In this document: positions 1-10,150 of the stretch, in pieces | How the letters are laid out: every line of letters begins with the position of its first letter | Position numbering within the stretch: the stretch's first letter is position 1 | Notes under the pieces: model-generated | Database searches by the model: none | Seen by the model: the letters and a program-made list of their open reading frames with translations, nothing else | What the model was told of the DNA's origin: nothing | Program-made: the position numbers and the translations under genes | Origin: Microlunatus endophyticus | GTDB lineage: Bacteria > Actinomycetota > Actinomycetes > Propionibacteriales > Propionibacteriaceae | Assembly (NCBI RefSeq): GCF_014646195.1 | Contig: NZ_BMMZ01000001.1 | Span: forward strand, 434,001 to 498,000 | Direction: 5' to 3' | DNA: 64,000 bases

Positions 1-268
1 GTCGGCATTCGCCCAACGCTGATCACTTCGGCCCAGCTGGATCCTTCGCCGAATTCCGTCGCCGAATCCCGTCGCGAAACCTCTCTCGTCCAACCCATTC
101 GCCGGCCCTGAATGACCCTGCTGCTGCCGCAGCGATGGCGTCCACCTACTGAACCGCGGATTGTTCTGTGACAAAACCTAGTATAAATACCGAAAATACC
201 GAGAAGATCGGGTTTACTAGAGGCGCCGACGTCGGTCGGCGGGGCTCGTACGGGGATGAAGGGGATCA
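1..268. other. Left-edge non-coding region upstream of sulfate importer
   Basis: No convincing gene is seen on either strand here. Short open frames exist but show no recognisable domain and most overlap the downstream gene. The last 90 bases are clearly less GC-rich than the rest and probably hold the promoter of the sulfate importer operon. Confidence 0.6.
178..220 (+). promoter_or_regulatory. Candidate promoter/operator of the sulfate importer operon
   Basis: An AT-rich island stands out in GC-rich DNA. It holds inverted hexamers CTAGTA (178-183) and TACTAG (215-220), an adjacent direct repeat of AAATACCG-like octamers (about 186-199), and TAGTAT/TATAAAT-like -10 candidates. A repressor or activator responding to sulfur supply is plausible, but the regulator cannot be named from sequence. 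Confidence 0.4.
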
Positions 269-1321
269 ATGATGGGGATACGGATCAAGGCCGCGACTGC
301 GGCAGTCGCCGCAGGACTGCTGGCGCTGACCGCCTGCGGCTCGACGGCGGGAACCGGCAGTTCCGATGACGGCACGACACTGCGGATCAGCGGCTTCTCG
401 GTGCTCGGCCAGGCCAACGTTCCGGTCTTCAAAGCGTTCCAAGCGACCCCGGCGGGCAAGGGCGTGCGGTTCCAGACCTCCTACGGAGCCTCCGGTGACC
501 AGAGCCGCGCTGTCGACGCGGGCCAGAAGGCCGATGTGGTGCACTACTCGCTGGAGACCGATGTCACCCGGCTGGTGAAGTCCAACCTGGTCTCCGCGGA
601 CTGGAACAAGACGCCGACCAAGGGCATCGCGACCTCGTCGGTCGTGGTGCTGGTCGTGCGCAAGGGCAATCCCAAGCACATCACCGGCTGGGACGACCTG
701 GCCAAACCGGGGATCAAGATCATCACTCCCGATCCGGGCTCCTCCGGGTCGGCCCGCTGGAACATCCTGGGCGCCTGGGCCCACATCACCGGCAACGGTG
801 GCAGCGAGGCCGACGCCAAGGCGTACCTGACCAAGGTGCTCAAGAACACCATCGCCCTTCCTGGCAGCGGCCGGGAGGCGACGACGGCGTTCACCAGCGG
901 ATCGGGCGACGTGCTGATCTCCTACGAGGACGAGGCGATCGAGGCCAAGCAGGCCGGGGACGACATCGACTACATCGTGCCGTCGGACACCCTGCGGATC
1001 GACAACCCGGCCGCAGTCACCGTCGGGGCCAATCCGAAGGCCAAGGACTTCCTGAACTTCATGACCAGCGCGCAGGGGCAGAAGATCTATGCCCAAGAAG
1101 GCTTCCGCCCGGTGATCAGCGGAGTCGACGTGGGTCAGGTCAAGGGAGCCAACAACCCGTCCGACCCGTTCCCGCAGCCGAAGCAACTGTTCACCATCGA
1201 CCAGAACTTCGGCGGCTGGAGCAAGGCGGCCGACAAGTACTTCGGCGACGGTCAGAACGGTGACCCGCTGGGCATCATCACCGCATTGCAGAAGAGCACC
1301 GGCAAGGTCGGCTCGAACTGA
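269..1321 (+). CDS. sbp: Sulfate/thiosulfate ABC transporter substrate-binding lipoprotein
   Basis: Periplasmic-type binding protein that captures sulfate or thiosulfate for the CysTWA importer. The 350-residue product starts with a lipoprotein signal whose lipobox ends at Cys23 (LTAC), so it should be anchored outside the membrane. The segment SGSARWNILGAW (about residues 153-164) matches the oxyanion-binding part of the Sbp/CysP family. The start is ATG 269 with GAAGGGG at 258-264; ATG 272 directly after is an alternative. It is first in a four-gene operon with the matching permeases and ATPase, which makes the assignment firm. Sulfate versus thiosulfate preference is not decided. Confidence 0.93.
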   Translation: MMGIRIKAATAAVAAGLLALTACGSTAGTGSSDDGTTLRISGFSVLGQANVPVFKAFQATPAGKGVRFQTSYGASGDQSRAVDAGQKADVVHYSLETDVTRLVKSNLVSADWNKTPTKGIATSSVVVLVVRKGNPKHITGWDDLAKPGIKIITPDPGSSGSARWNILGAWAHITGNGGSEADAKAYLTKVLKNTIALPGSGREATTAFTSGSGDVLISYEDEAIEAKQAGDDIDYIVPSDTLRIDNPAAVTVGANPKAKDFLNFMTSAQGQKIYAQEGFRPVISGVDVGQVKGANNPSDPFPQPKQLFTIDQNFGGWSKAADKYFGDGQNGDPLGIITALQKSTGKVGSN

Positions 1322-1333
1322 TGGCCCGAACTG

Positions 1334-2221
1334 ATGGCTGATACCGCGACGCCCGTTCGCGCGCCGAGCGTGGCCAGGCCGCCGACACCGGACACCAGCG
1401 CTCGTGGTTTCGGCGGCCGCGTTCGAAGCCGGGTGAGCACGCTCACCCTAGGCTCCGGACTGGGTCTCGGCGCGGCAATGATCTGGTTCAGCCTGCTGGT
1501 GTTGCTGCCGTTGGCGGCGGTCGTCGCGACGGCCGCCGCGGGCGGGTGGAAGGCGTACCTGTCGGTGCTGACCGACTCCCAGACTCTCGCCGCGATCACC
1601 CTGACCGTCGGCCAGGCTGGGTTGGTCACGCTGGTCAACGTGGTGATGGGCACCGTGATCGCCTGGGTGCTGGTCCGGGACCGGTTCTGGGGGCGGGCGG
1701 TACTGAACGTGATCATCGACGTACCGTTCGCACTGCCCACGGTGGTCGCGGGGCTGGTGCTGCTGACCTTGTACGGGCCGACGAGCCCGATGGGGCTGGA
1801 TTTCGCCTTCACCCGGATGGCGGTCTGGCTGGCGCTGGCCTTCGTGACGCTGCCGTTCGTTGTCCGTGCGGTGCAACCGGTGCTGGAGGAGCTGGACACC
1901 GACGTCGAGGAGGCGGCAGCCTCGCTCGGCGCCTCGCCGGCCACCATCATCGGACGAATCATCCTGCCGGCCCTGGCACCGGCGATCACCACCGGCGCGG
2001 CACTGTCCTTCGCCCGGGCGATCTCCGAGTACGGCTCCCTGGTGCTGCTCAGCGGCAACCGGCCCTTCCAGACCGAGGTGGTCTCGGTCCGGGTGCTTGC
2101 CTTCATCGAGAACGGCAACAACGCCGGTGCCGCGACCGTTGCCTCGGCGATGCTCGCCGTCGCTCTGGTGGTGATCATCGCGCTGGATCTGCTGCAGCGG
2201 ATGGTGGCGCGCCGTGGTTAG
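1334..2221 (+). CDS. cysT: Sulfate ABC transporter permease CysT
   Basis: Inner-membrane permease that forms the translocation channel with CysW. The 295-residue protein has a hydrophilic N-terminus of about 45 residues, then about six membrane segments. The cytoplasmic ATPase-docking (EAA) loop reads EEAAASLGASPATIIGRIIL near residue 195, and SEYGSLVLLSGN further on is typical of CysT. It starts 12 bases after sbp and its end overlaps the cysW start by 8 bases, so the genes are co-translated. Confidence 0.93.
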   Translation: MADTATPVRAPSVARPPTPDTSARGFGGRVRSRVSTLTLGSGLGLGAAMIWFSLLVLLPLAAVVATAAAGGWKAYLSVLTDSQTLAAITLTVGQAGLVTLVNVVMGTVIAWVLVRDRFWGRAVLNVIIDVPFALPTVVAGLVLLTLYGPTSPMGLDFAFTRMAVWLALAFVTLPFVVRAVQPVLEELDTDVEEAAASLGASPATIIGRIILPALAPAITTGAALSFARAISEYGSLVLLSGNRPFQTEVVSVRVLAFIENGNNAGAATVASAMLAVALVVIIALDLLQRMVARRG

Positions 2222-3041
2222 GACCTCGGCACCGGTCCGCTGGCTGCTGCGGGTGCTGGCGATCGGCTACCTGCTGTTCCTGGTGGCGCTGCCGCTGATG
2301 ATGTTGTTCGGCGACACCTTCGCTGACGGGCTGTCCACCTTGGGCAGCATTCTCAGCGATCCGGATGTGATCAGCGGCTTCCGGCTGACGATCATCGTCG
2401 CGCTGTGGGCGGTGGTGATCAACTTGTTCTTCGGGGTCACGATCTCGATCCTGCTGGTGCGCTACGAATTCCCGGGCAAGCGGGCATTGTCGGCACTGGT
2501 CGATCTGCCGCTGTCGGTCTCGCCCGTCGTCGTCGGCCTGGCGCTGGTCCTTGTCTACAACGGCCGAACCGGCTGGTTCGGCCCGTTCCTGGAGGACCAC
2601 GGGCTGCAGGTGATCTTCAACTCACCCGGAATGATCATGGCCACCACCTTCGTCGCGCTGCCGTTGGTGATCCGTGAGGTGGTCCCGACCCTGACCGAGA
2701 TCGGTGAGGATCAGGAGCAGGCGGCCCGCAGCCTCGGCGCCGGCCCGCTGCAGACGCTGTGGCGGATCACGCTGCCCAGCATCAAATGGGCCGTCGTGTA
2801 CGGCGTCGTGCTCAGCCTGGCCCGTTCGGTGGGGGAGTTCGGCGCCGTCAAGGTGGTCTCCGGCAACGTCACCGGCAGCACCCAGACCGCGACGCTGGTG
2901 GTCGAGTCCAAGTACGAGGGCTTCGCCCAGCCGGAGGCGTACGGCGTCGCCTTCCTGCTGGTCATGGTCTCGATCGCCTGCCTGATCGTCGTGGCCGTCG
3001 TACGGCCCCGCGAGAACGAGCCCCGCCGGAACAAGAGATGA
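2214..3041 (+). CDS. cysW: Sulfate ABC transporter permease CysW
   Basis: Second channel subunit of the sulfate importer. The 275-residue protein has about six hydrophobic segments and an EAA loop (EQAARSLGAGPLQTLWRITL, about residues 164-183), followed by the CysW-like SVGEFGAVKVVSGN. It begins at GTG 2214 inside the end of cysT and ends 12 bases before cysA. Length and motifs are normal for the family. Confidence 0.93.
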   Translation: MVRTSAPVRWLLRVLAIGYLLFLVALPLMMLFGDTFADGLSTLGSILSDPDVISGFRLTIIVALWAVVINLFFGVTISILLVRYEFPGKRALSALVDLPLSVSPVVVGLALVLVYNGRTGWFGPFLEDHGLQVIFNSPGMIMATTFVALPLVIREVVPTLTEIGEDQEQAARSLGAGPLQTLWRITLPSIKWAVVYGVVLSLARSVGEFGAVKVVSGNVTGSTQTATLVVESKYEGFAQPEAYGVAFLLVMVSIACLIVVAVVRPRENEPRRNKR

Positions 3042-3053
3042 TCTGAGGACGCA

Positions 3054-4079
3054 ATGAGTATCGAGGTCTCGGGTGTCACCAAGCGCTTCGGCGAATTCGT
3101 GGCACTGGACGATGTCAATCTGTCGATCCCGACGGGGGAGTTGACCGCCCTGCTCGGACCGTCGGGTGGCGGCAAGTCGACGTTGTTGCGGATCATCGCC
3201 GGACTGGAGTCGGCCGACCGCGGAACGATCATGATCGAGGGCGCTGACGCGACCCGGGTACCGGCCCGGCATCGCAACGTCGGATTCGTCTTCCAGCACT
3301 ACGCCGTCTTCAAGCACATGACTGTGGCCCGCAATGTCGCCTTCGGGCTGCAGATCCGGGCCAAGCCGGCGGTGCCGTTCAGTACGACCTGGCGTGAGGA
3401 CCGGGCCCGGATCAACCACCGGGTCGAAGAACTGCTGGACCTGGTGCATCTGTCCCAGTTCGCCCAGCGGCTGCCCTCCCAGCTCTCCGGCGGCCAGCGG
3501 CAGCGGATGGCGCTGGCCCGGGCACTCGCGGTCGAGCCGAAGGTGCTGTTGCTGGACGAACCGTTCGGAGCCCTGGATGCCAAGGTGCGCAAGGAATTAC
3601 GGGACTGGCTCCGCCGATTGCACGACGAGGTGCACGTGACCACGGTGTTCGTCACCCATGATCAGGAGGAGGCGCTGGAGGTCGCCGACCGGATCGTGGT
3701 GATCAACGACGGGCGGATCGAGCAGATTGGTTCACCGGACCAGCTGTACGACGAGCCGGCCAACGACTTCGTGATGGGTTTCCTGGGCGAGGTGACCGAA
3801 CTCGGCGGTGTGCGGCTGCGGCCCCACGACATCGACGTGGCCGTGTCGCCGGGAGTACACGGAAGCGTACCGGGTGTGATCAGCCGGGTGCTGCGGGTCG
3901 GCTTCGAGGTCCGGGTGACCGTCGTACCGGATCCGGTCATCGGCGCAGCACCGGCGCCCGAGGTCAACGTTGTGATGAGCCGGGCGCATCAGCGTTCGCT
4001 GGGGCTGGCGGAGGGTGCCAAGGTCTGGTTGTCCCCGGCGCCGGAAGCCGCCCGTGCCCGGCTCGCTGCGGTGCGCTGA
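3054..4079 (+). CDS. cysA: Sulfate ABC transporter ATP-binding protein CysA
   Basis: ATPase that powers sulfate import. Visible motifs are Walker [10 protein letters not shown] (residues 35-43), the ABC signature LSGGQRQR, Walker B VLLLDEP and a switch His in FVTHDQEEA. After about residue 235 comes a C-terminal regulatory (TOBE-like) region containing RLRPHDIDV, which is characteristic of CysA. At 341 residues it is the usual size. It closes the sbp-cysT-cysW-cysA operon; a hairpin lies just downstream. Confidence 0.94.
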   Translation: MSIEVSGVTKRFGEFVALDDVNLSIPTGELTALLGPSGGGKSTLLRIIAGLESADRGTIMIEGADATRVPARHRNVGFVFQHYAVFKHMTVARNVAFGLQIRAKPAVPFSTTWREDRARINHRVEELLDLVHLSQFAQRLPSQLSGGQRQRMALARALAVEPKVLLLDEPFGALDAKVRKELRDWLRRLHDEVHVTTVFVTHDQEEALEVADRIVVINDGRIEQIGSPDQLYDEPANDFVMGFLGEVTELGGVRLRPHDIDVAVSPGVHGSVPGVISRVLRVGFEVRVTVVPDPVIGAAPAPEVNVVMSRAHQRSLGLAEGAKVWLSPAPEAARARLAAVR

Positions 4080-4120
4080 CGACCCGCCGAACCTGAGACG
4101 AAACCTAGAGCCGAGTCCCG

Positions 4121-4146
4121 CTCGGGTCCGCAAGGAGAGACCCGAG
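4121..4146 (+). terminator. Candidate hairpin terminator after cysA
   Basis: Perfect 8-bp arms CTCGGGTC (4121-4128) and GACCCGAG (4139-4146) with a 10-base loop. There is no T-run, so it is either a GC-type terminator, common in high-GC actinobacteria, or part of the next gene's leader. Confidence 0.4.
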
Positions 4147-4167
4147 GAATACCTCTCGACCCGAATC

Positions 4168-4184
4168 CCTTAGCCTAGCTAAGG
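4168..4184. promoter_or_regulatory. 17-bp palindrome upstream of MFS exporter
   Basis: CCTTAGC-CTA-GCTAAGG is a perfect 7-bp inverted repeat around a 3-bp centre, 60 bases before the MFS start. It has the size of a dimeric repressor site. It resembles the core of DtxR/IdeR iron boxes only loosely, so the regulator is left open. Confidence 0.45.
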
Positions 4185-4243
4185 AAATCGGCGGACAGGG
4201 AGGTCTTCCGGGCATCGGGTAGTTCATCAGGTGGAGGGCAAGG

Positions 4244-6157
4244 TTGGTGCGGACGGGATCGACGACAGCGCCGGAGTTGACAGACCAGCAGATCGACCGG
4301 CGGGCCGAACGCGCGGCGGCCGCGACCGCCAGGCCGGGCTACAAGTGGATCGCCCTCTCCAACACGACGATCGGCGTCCTGATGGCGACGATCAACTCCT
4401 CGATCGTGATGATCGCCCTTCCGGACATCTTCCGCGGCATCGGGGTGAATCCGCTCGAGCCGGGCAACACCAGCTACCTGCTCTGGCTGATGATGGGCTA
4501 CATGGTCGTGACCGCCGTCCTGGTGGTGGCGTTCGGCCGGCTGGGCGACATGTTCGGTCGGGTCCGGATGTACAACGCCGGCTTCGCGGTCTTCACCCTC
4601 TTCTCGATCATGTTGTCGGTCACCTGGATGCACGGCTCCGCCGGTGCGCTGTGGCTGATCGTGATGCGGATCCTGCAGGGCGTCGGCGGCGCACTGCTGA
4701 TGGCGAACTCGTCGGCGATCCTGACCGACGCGTTCCCCACCCACCAGCGCGGTCTTGCCCTTGGCCTCAACCAGGTCGCCGGGATCGCCGGCTCCTTCAT
4801 CGGGCTGGTCCTCGGTGGCCTGCTGGCCCCGATCGACTGGCGGATCGTCTTCCTCGTTTCGGTCCCGGTCGGCCTCTTCGGCACCGTCTGGGCGTACTGG
4901 AAACTGCACGACACCGGCGAGCGGCACCACTCCTCGGTCGACTGGTGGGGCAACATCAGCTTCGCCGTCGGTCTGATCGCGGTGCTGATCGGCATCACGT
5001 ACGGCATCCAGCCGTACAAGACCCACACCATGGGCTGGACCAACCCGATGGTGCTCAGCTGTCTGATCGGCGGCGTGGTCGTGCTGGCGATCTTCTGCGT
5101 GATCGAGACCAAGGTCGCCGAGCCGATGTTCCGGCTCAGTCTCTTCAAGATCCGTGCCTTCACCGCCGGCAACATCGCCAGCCTGCTCGCCAGCCTCGGC
5201 CGCGGCGGCCTGATGTTCGTGCTGATCATCTGGCTGCAGGGCATCTGGCTTCCCCAGCACGGCTACAGCTTCGAGCAGACTCCGCTGTGGGCCGGCATCT
5301 ACATGCTGCCGATGACCGTCGGCTTCCTGGTCGCGGGACCGGTGTCCGGTTATCTGTCGGACCGCTTCGGCGCCCGGGCGTTCGGCACCGGCGGCATGAT
5401 CGTCGCGGCCTTCAGCTTCGCCTGGCTGGCGCTGATGCCGGTGAACTTCCACTACTGGGAGTTCGCCACCGCGCTGCTGCTCAACGGGCTCGGCATGGGC
5501 CTGTTCGCGTCGCCGAACCGGGCCGGGATCATGAACAGCCTGCCGCGGCAGCGTCGCGGCGCCGGCGCGGGCATGACCGCGACCTTCCAGAACGCCGCGA
5601 TGGTGCTCTCGATCGGTGTCTTCTTCACCCTGATGATCGCCGGGCTCTCCAAGGCGTTGCCGGGCGCGATGACCTCAGGTCTGACCGCTCAGGGTGTGCC
5701 GGCCGATGTCGCGTCCAAGGTCGCCGGGCTGCCTCCGGTGTCGGTGCTGTTCGCCTCGCTGTTGGGCTACAACCCGGTGCAGACCATCCTCGGCCAGCAG
5801 GTGCTCGGCGCCCTGCCGGCGCACAACGCGGCCTACCTGACCGGCCGGGCCTTCTTCCCGTCGCTGATCTCCCAGCCGTTCTCCGACGGCCTGGGCGTCG
5901 CGTTCCTGTTCGCGATCATCGCCTGCCTGATCGCCGGTGTCGCCTCGCTGCTGCGCGGGGGCAAGTACGTCTACGTCGAGCCGGAGGCCGAGCCTGACGA
6001 CGGCGCCGTCCCGGCAACGGTGGCGCCGGTCGAGCCGAGCCATGCTGACCGGGTTGAGGCCGACGAGATCGAGGCGGAGGACGAGCGGGCCGACGAGGAG
6101 ACCTTCGCGACCGACAACTCCCGGACCGCCGGAGTCGGGGTCGGCGGCAGCGACTGA
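4244..6157 (+). CDS. MFS drug-type exporter, DHA2 (14-TM) family
   Basis: Membrane exporter of the EmrB/QacA type. The 637-residue protein has a hydrophilic start, then about 14 hydrophobic segments. Family-typical features are a first-helix segment TINSSIVMIALPDIF (about residues 49-63), GRLGDMFGRVRMY between the second and third helices, and LQGVGGALLMANSSAI. The last 70 residues are acidic and hydrophilic, an unusual cytoplasmic tail. The start TTG 4244 follows GGAGGG (4232-4237); GTG 4247 is possible. It stands alone after a palindrome, suggesting its own repressor. Substrate unknown. Confidence 0.88.
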   Translation: MVRTGSTTAPELTDQQIDRRAERAAAATARPGYKWIALSNTTIGVLMATINSSIVMIALPDIFRGIGVNPLEPGNTSYLLWLMMGYMVVTAVLVVAFGRLGDMFGRVRMYNAGFAVFTLFSIMLSVTWMHGSAGALWLIVMRILQGVGGALLMANSSAILTDAFPTHQRGLALGLNQVAGIAGSFIGLVLGGLLAPIDWRIVFLVSVPVGLFGTVWAYWKLHDTGERHHSSVDWWGNISFAVGLIAVLIGITYGIQPYKTHTMGWTNPMVLSCLIGGVVVLAIFCVIETKVAEPMFRLSLFKIRAFTAGNIASLLASLGRGGLMFVLIIWLQGIWLPQHGYSFEQTPLWAGIYMLPMTVGFLVAGPVSGYLSDRFGARAFGTGGMIVAAFSFAWLALMPVNFHYWEFATALLLNGLGMGLFASPNRAGIMNSLPRQRRGAGAGMTATFQNAAMVLSIGVFFTLMIAGLSKALPGAMTSGLTAQGVPADVASKVAGLPPVSVLFASLLGYNPVQTILGQQVLGALPAHNAAYLTGRAFFPSLISQPFSDGLGVAFLFAIIACLIAGVASLLRGGKYVYVEPEAEPDDGAVPATVAPVEPSHADRVEADEIEAEDERADEETFATDNSRTAGVGVGGSD

Positions 6158-6163
6158 ACCGCT

Positions 6164-6208
6164 CGCGTACGTCCGGGTCGCGTACGTCCGGGTCGCGCAC
6201 GTCCGACT
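6164..6208. repeat. 15-bp tandem repeat, three units
   Basis: Two identical units CGCGTACGTCCGGGT (6164-6178, 6179-6193) are followed by a third with a few changes (6194-6208). It begins a few bases after the MFS stop codon. Confidence 0.85.
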
Positions 6209-6227
6209 TCCGGCCCGGTACACGAAC

Positions 6228-6279
6228 TCGCGACAACTCGACTTCCGCGGGCCGCCGCCTCGAAGTCGAGTTGTCGCGA
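6228..6279. repeat. 17-bp perfect inverted repeat
   Basis: Arms TCGCGACAACTCGACTT (6228-6244) and its exact reverse complement (6263-6279) flank an 18-base loop. The core GTTGTCGCGA recurs at about 6322 and again near 27561, so this may be a dispersed repeat family. It could also act as terminator of the MFS gene. Confidence 0.75.
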
Positions 6280-6473
6280 CTTGCGCGCGCGAAATCGCCC
6301 GAATCCGGCCCCGGATCTCGTGTTGTCGCGACTTTGCCGGTGGCGACGGCCGGAACTCCGGGGTTTACCTGACGCGTCTGTTCCGGCAATCCGGTTCGCG
6401 GTGTGTGCCCGGTCGTTTCTAGACTGTCTGGCGCTGCCATCGTCCGGCAGCTTCCACACCGAAGAGGAGTCCG

Positions 6474-7586
6474 ATGTCTGGGCCGAACTCGAGCTACGAC
6501 CCCGTACAGGTCGCATCGCTGAGCGAAGAGAACGTCGAAGCCATGGTGGCCGAGGCGCTCCGCGCGTTTAGCGAGGCGACGACGGTCGCCGAGCTCAAGC
6601 AGGCCCGCATCACCCACACCGGCGACCGTTCGCCGCTGGCGCTGGCCAACCGAGAGATCGGCGCGCTGCCGCCGGAGGCCAAGCGCGAGGTCGGCAAACG
6701 GATGGGGCAGGCCCGCGGCCGGGTCAACCAGGCACTCAAGGAGCGCGAGACCGAGATCAGTGCGGCCGAGCTGGAACGCCGGCTGGCCGAGGAGAAGGTC
6801 GACGTCACCCTGCCGACCGAACTGGTGACCCAGGGCGCGGTGCACCCGGTGCCGGCGGTGATGGACCTGATGAGCGACATCTTCGTCGCGATGGGCTGGG
6901 AGATCGCCGAGGGTCCCGAGCTCGAGGCCGAGTGGCTGAACTTCGACGCCCTCAACTTCATCCCCGATCATCCGGCCCGGACCATGCAGGACACCCTGTT
7001 CATCGATCCGCCGGAGCACAATCTGCTGCTGCGCACCCACACCTCTCCGGTCCAGGCGCGTTCGCTGCTGACCCGCGAGCTGCCGGTCTACGTGGTCTGT
7101 CCAGGCCGGGTCTACCGCGCCGACGAGTACGACGCCACCCACCTGCCGGTCTTCAACCAGATCGAGGGTCTGGCGGTCGATAAGGGGATCACCTTCGGCA
7201 ACCTGCGCGGCACCTTGGAGCACTTCGCCCGCGAGCTGTTCGGTCAGGACATGGTGCTGCGCTGGCGACCGTCCTACTTCCCGTTCACCGAGCCGTCGGC
7301 CGAGGTCGACCTGCTCTGCTTCAACTGCCACGGCACCTCGGTCGGCGATCCGGACAACCCGTGCCGGATGTGCAAGAGCGAGGGCTGGATCGAATGGGGC
7401 GGCTGCGGGGTGGTCAACCCGCGGGTGCTCGAGGCCTGCGGCGTCGACAGCTCGGTCTACTCCGGTTTCGCCTTCGGCATGGGCGTCGATCGCACGCTGA
7501 TGTTCCGCAACAATCTGTCCGACCTGCGCGACACCGTGCAGGGTGACGTCCGGTTCAGCCGGTCGCTGGTGGGAGGTGCACGATGA
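6474..7586 (+). CDS. pheS: Phenylalanyl-tRNA synthetase alpha subunit
   Basis: Catalytic subunit that charges tRNA-Phe as an alpha2-beta2 enzyme with PheT. The 370-residue protein has an N-terminal coiled-coil region (about 20-110), then a class II synthetase core with HPVPAVMD, RTHTSPVQAR and the C-terminal FGMGVDRTLM (motif 3). The Cys-rich segment CFNC...CRMC near residues 283-302 is usual in bacterial PheS. Start ATG 6474 has a good ribosome binding site. Its stop overlaps pheT by 4 bases (ATGA). Confidence 0.97.
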   Translation: MSGPNSSYDPVQVASLSEENVEAMVAEALRAFSEATTVAELKQARITHTGDRSPLALANREIGALPPEAKREVGKRMGQARGRVNQALKERETEISAAELERRLAEEKVDVTLPTELVTQGAVHPVPAVMDLMSDIFVAMGWEIAEGPELEAEWLNFDALNFIPDHPARTMQDTLFIDPPEHNLLLRTHTSPVQARSLLTRELPVYVVCPGRVYRADEYDATHLPVFNQIEGLAVDKGITFGNLRGTLEHFARELFGQDMVLRWRPSYFPFTEPSAEVDLLCFNCHGTSVGDPDNPCRMCKSEGWIEWGGCGVVNPRVLEACGVDSSVYSGFAFGMGVDRTLMFRNNLSDLRDTVQGDVRFSRSLVGGAR

Positions 7587-10150
7587 GGGTCCCGCTGAGC
7601 TGGCTGCGGACGTACGCCGCAGTGCCGGAGTCGGTGCCGACGCGCGAGGTCTCCACCGCGCTGGTCCGCGTCGGCCTGGAGGTCGAGACCATCGACGAGA
7701 CCGGTGCCGAGGTCACCGGCCCGCTGGTGATCGGCCGGGTCGAGGAGTTCAGCGAAGAGACCCACTCCAACGGCAAGACCGTGCGCTGGTGCCGGGTCGA
7801 CGTCGGCCCGCACAACGAGGGCGGTACGCCTACTGATTTCGGTGCGCCAGGTCGCGGAATCATCTGCGGGGCCAAGAACTTCGCCCAGGGTGATCTTGTC
7901 GTCGTCGCGCTGCCGGGTGCGGTTCTTCCGGGTGACTTCGCGATCGCCTCCCGCAAGACCTATGGCCACGTCAGTGACGGGATGATCTGCTCGGCGCGCG
8001 AGCTGGGCATCGGCGATGATCATGCCGGCATCATCGTGCTCAAGCCAGATGTCGTCGGCCCGCTGGCCGCGGGACAGACCGCGACAGCACCGGCCGAGCT
8101 TGTTGTCGGTGCCGACGCCGGTCCGGCGATCTATCTGCGCGACGATGTCCTGGACATCGCCGTGACGCCCGATCGCGGCTATTGCTGGTCGGTCCGCGGA
8201 GTCGCCCGGGAGGCTGCGCTGGCCTTCGAGGCGGGCTTCACCGATCCGGTCGCGCTCCCGGTGCCGGCCACCACCGCCGACGGTTACCCGGTGGTGATCA
8301 ACTCCGACGCCTGCCCGGTCTTCGTGGCACTGACCGTGACCGGTATCGACCCGACCGCGGCCAGCCCGCGCTGGCTGCAACGCCGCCTCCACCAGGCCGG
8401 GATGCGGTCCATCTCGCTGGCCGTCGACGTCACCAACTACGTGATGCTCGAATCCGGCCAGCCGATCCACGCCTACGACAAGGCGAAGTTGTCCGGTCCG
8501 ATCGTCGTCCGCAAGGCGGCCGCCGGGGAGAAGTTGATCACCCTCGACGACGTCACCCGTGATCTTGATCCCGATGATCTGCTGATCACCGACGACTCCG
8601 GCCCGATCGGCCTGGCCGGTGTGATGGGCGGCCAGAACACCGAAGTGGACGCGAACACCAACGCCGTGGTGATCGAGGCGGCGAGCTTCGACGCCCTGAC
8701 GATCGCCCGCACCTCGCGCCGGCACAAGCTGTCCTCGGAAGCCTCCCGCCGGTTCGAACGCGGCGCCGATCCGGGCGCCACCTATGCGGCGGCTCGTCGC
8801 GTCGCCGAACTGCTGATCGCCCTCGGCGGCGGCACGCTGGAAACGGCCGAGACGGTCGCCGGTGGCGTCCCTGAGGTGCCCACCCAGACCATCGATGATC
8901 AACTGCCGGGCCGGATCATGGGGGCCGGGATCGATCACGCAACGGTGATCTCCGCGCTGCAGGCCGTCGGCGTCGCAGTCGATGATCATGGCGACACCCT
9001 GGTCGTGACTCCGCCGAGCTGGCGGCCGGACCTGACCGATCCGTACGACTACGTCGAAGAGGTCGGACGGGTCTTCGGCTATGAGAAGGTCCCCGCCGTC
9101 ATCCCGACACCCCCGGCCGGTCGCGGACTCACCCGCCGGCAGCGGCTTCGGCGATTGGTCGGCCAGGCGCTCGCCGACGCCGGCTATGTAGAGGCGCAGA
9201 CCCTCCCGTTCATGGGCAAGGCGATCCTTGATCAACTGCGGATCCCGGCCGATGACGACCGCCGGCGGCTGATGCGGATGGCCAATCCGCTGTCGGAGGA
9301 GCAGGCCGAGTTGCGGACGACGCTGCTGCCTGAGTTGCTCGCCTCGGTGAACCGCAACACCAGCCGTAGCCTGGACGATCTGGCGATCTTCGAGATCGGC
9401 CCGGTCTTCCTGGCGCCGCGCGAGCGGACCGCTGCGCCGCGGCCGGCCGTTGATCATCGTCCGACCGCCGACGAGCTTGCGGCGATGGATGCGGCGATCG
9501 GTGATCAGCCGCGTCATCTGGGCGCCGTGCTGACCGGAGCCGTACGCCCTGCCGGGTGGACCGGGCCCGCCCAGCAGGTCACCTGGCGGCATGCGATCGC
9601 CGTCGCCGAGGTGGCTGCCCGGGCGGTCGGCGGCACGATCACCGTCGAGCAGGCAGAGCAGGCGCCCTGGCATCCCGGCCGTTGCGCGGCGATCATCGCC
9701 GTCTCGCCGGACGGCACCCGGACGCCGATCGGCTTCGCCGGTGAGCTGCATCCCTCGGTGATCGATGATCTTGGTCTGCCGGCACGCACCGCGGCCGCCG
9801 AGATCGATCTGGACGCGTTGGTCGCAGCAGCGCCCGAGATCGGCACGATCCGTCCGCTGTCCAGCCACCCGGTGGTCAAGGAGGACATCGCGTTGATCGT
9901 CGATACGGACGTCCCAGCGGCCGCGGTGGAGGCAGCCGTACGCTCCGGGGCGGGGGAGTTGCTGGAGGACATCCGGCTCTTCGACGTCTACACCGGCACG
10001 CAGATCGGCGAGGGCAAGAAATCGCTGGCCTATGCGCTGCGGTTCCGGGCCGAGGACCGTACGCTCACCGATGCCGAGGTCGCCCAGGCCCGCGAGGCCG
10101 CCGTGTTCGCGGCAGCCGAGGCCACCGGTGCGACCCAGCGGATGGAATGA
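7583..10150 (+). CDS. pheT: Phenylalanyl-tRNA synthetase beta subunit
   Basis: Partner of PheS. The 855-residue protein has the full bacterial layout: tRNA-binding EMAP-like domain (about 40-165), B3/B4 editing domain (about 215-400), B5 domain (about 430-500), a catalytic-like module, and a C-terminal FDX-ACB anticodon-binding domain (about 760-855) with [17 protein letters not shown]. Editing-region motifs such as [15 protein letters not shown] are present. It is coupled to pheS by ATGA and overlaps purT by 4 bases. Confidence 0.97.
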   Translation: MRVPLSWLRTYAAVPESVPTREVSTALVRVGLEVETIDETGAEVTGPLVIGRVEEFSEETHSNGKTVRWCRVDVGPHNEGGTPTDFGAPGRGIICGAKNFAQGDLVVVALPGAVLPGDFAIASRKTYGHVSDGMICSARELGIGDDHAGIIVLKPDVVGPLAAGQTATAPAELVVGADAGPAIYLRDDVLDIAVTPDRGYCWSVRGVAREAALAFEAGFTDPVALPVPATTADGYPVVINSDACPVFVALTVTGIDPTAASPRWLQRRLHQAGMRSISLAVDVTNYVMLESGQPIHAYDKAKLSGPIVVRKAAAGEKLITLDDVTRDLDPDDLLITDDSGPIGLAGVMGGQNTEVDANTNAVVIEAASFDALTIARTSRRHKLSSEASRRFERGADPGATYAAARRVAELLIALGGGTLETAETVAGGVPEVPTQTIDDQLPGRIMGAGIDHATVISALQAVGVAVDDHGDTLVVTPPSWRPDLTDPYDYVEEVGRVFGYEKVPAVIPTPPAGRGLTRRQRLRRLVGQALADAGYVEAQTLPFMGKAILDQLRIPADDDRRRLMRMANPLSEEQAELRTTLLPELLASVNRNTSRSLDDLAIFEIGPVFLAPRERTAAPRPAVDHRPTADELAAMDAAIGDQPRHLGAVLTGAVRPAGWTGPAQQVTWRHAIAVAEVAARAVGGTITVEQAEQAPWHPGRCAAIIAVSPDGTRTPIGFAGELHPSVIDDLGLPARTAAAEIDLDALVAAAPEIGTIRPLSSHPVVKEDIALIVDTDVPAAAVEAAVRSGAGELLEDIRLFDVYTGTQIGEGKKSLAYALRFRAEDRTLTDAEVAQAREAAVFAAAEATGATQRME

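Larger units (their letters stand above)
6158..6473. other. 316-bp spacer with repeats and pheS promoter region
   Basis: No gene is seen. The left part holds a 15-bp tandem repeat (6164-6208) and a long inverted repeat (6228-6279). The right part holds a TAGACT -10-like hexamer at 6420-6425 and the pheS ribosome binding site GAAGAGGAG (6461-6469). The -35 element is not convincing. Confidence 0.6.

Noticed and set aside
1..268. Partial gene at the left edge
   Set aside because: Neither strand gives a recognisable protein end here, and the open frames overlap the clear sbp gene.
4168..4184. Iron box (DtxR/IdeR site) before the MFS gene
   Set aside because: The palindrome shares only the central TTAG/CTAA steps and lacks the 19-bp consensus pattern; kept only as an unnamed operator candidate.
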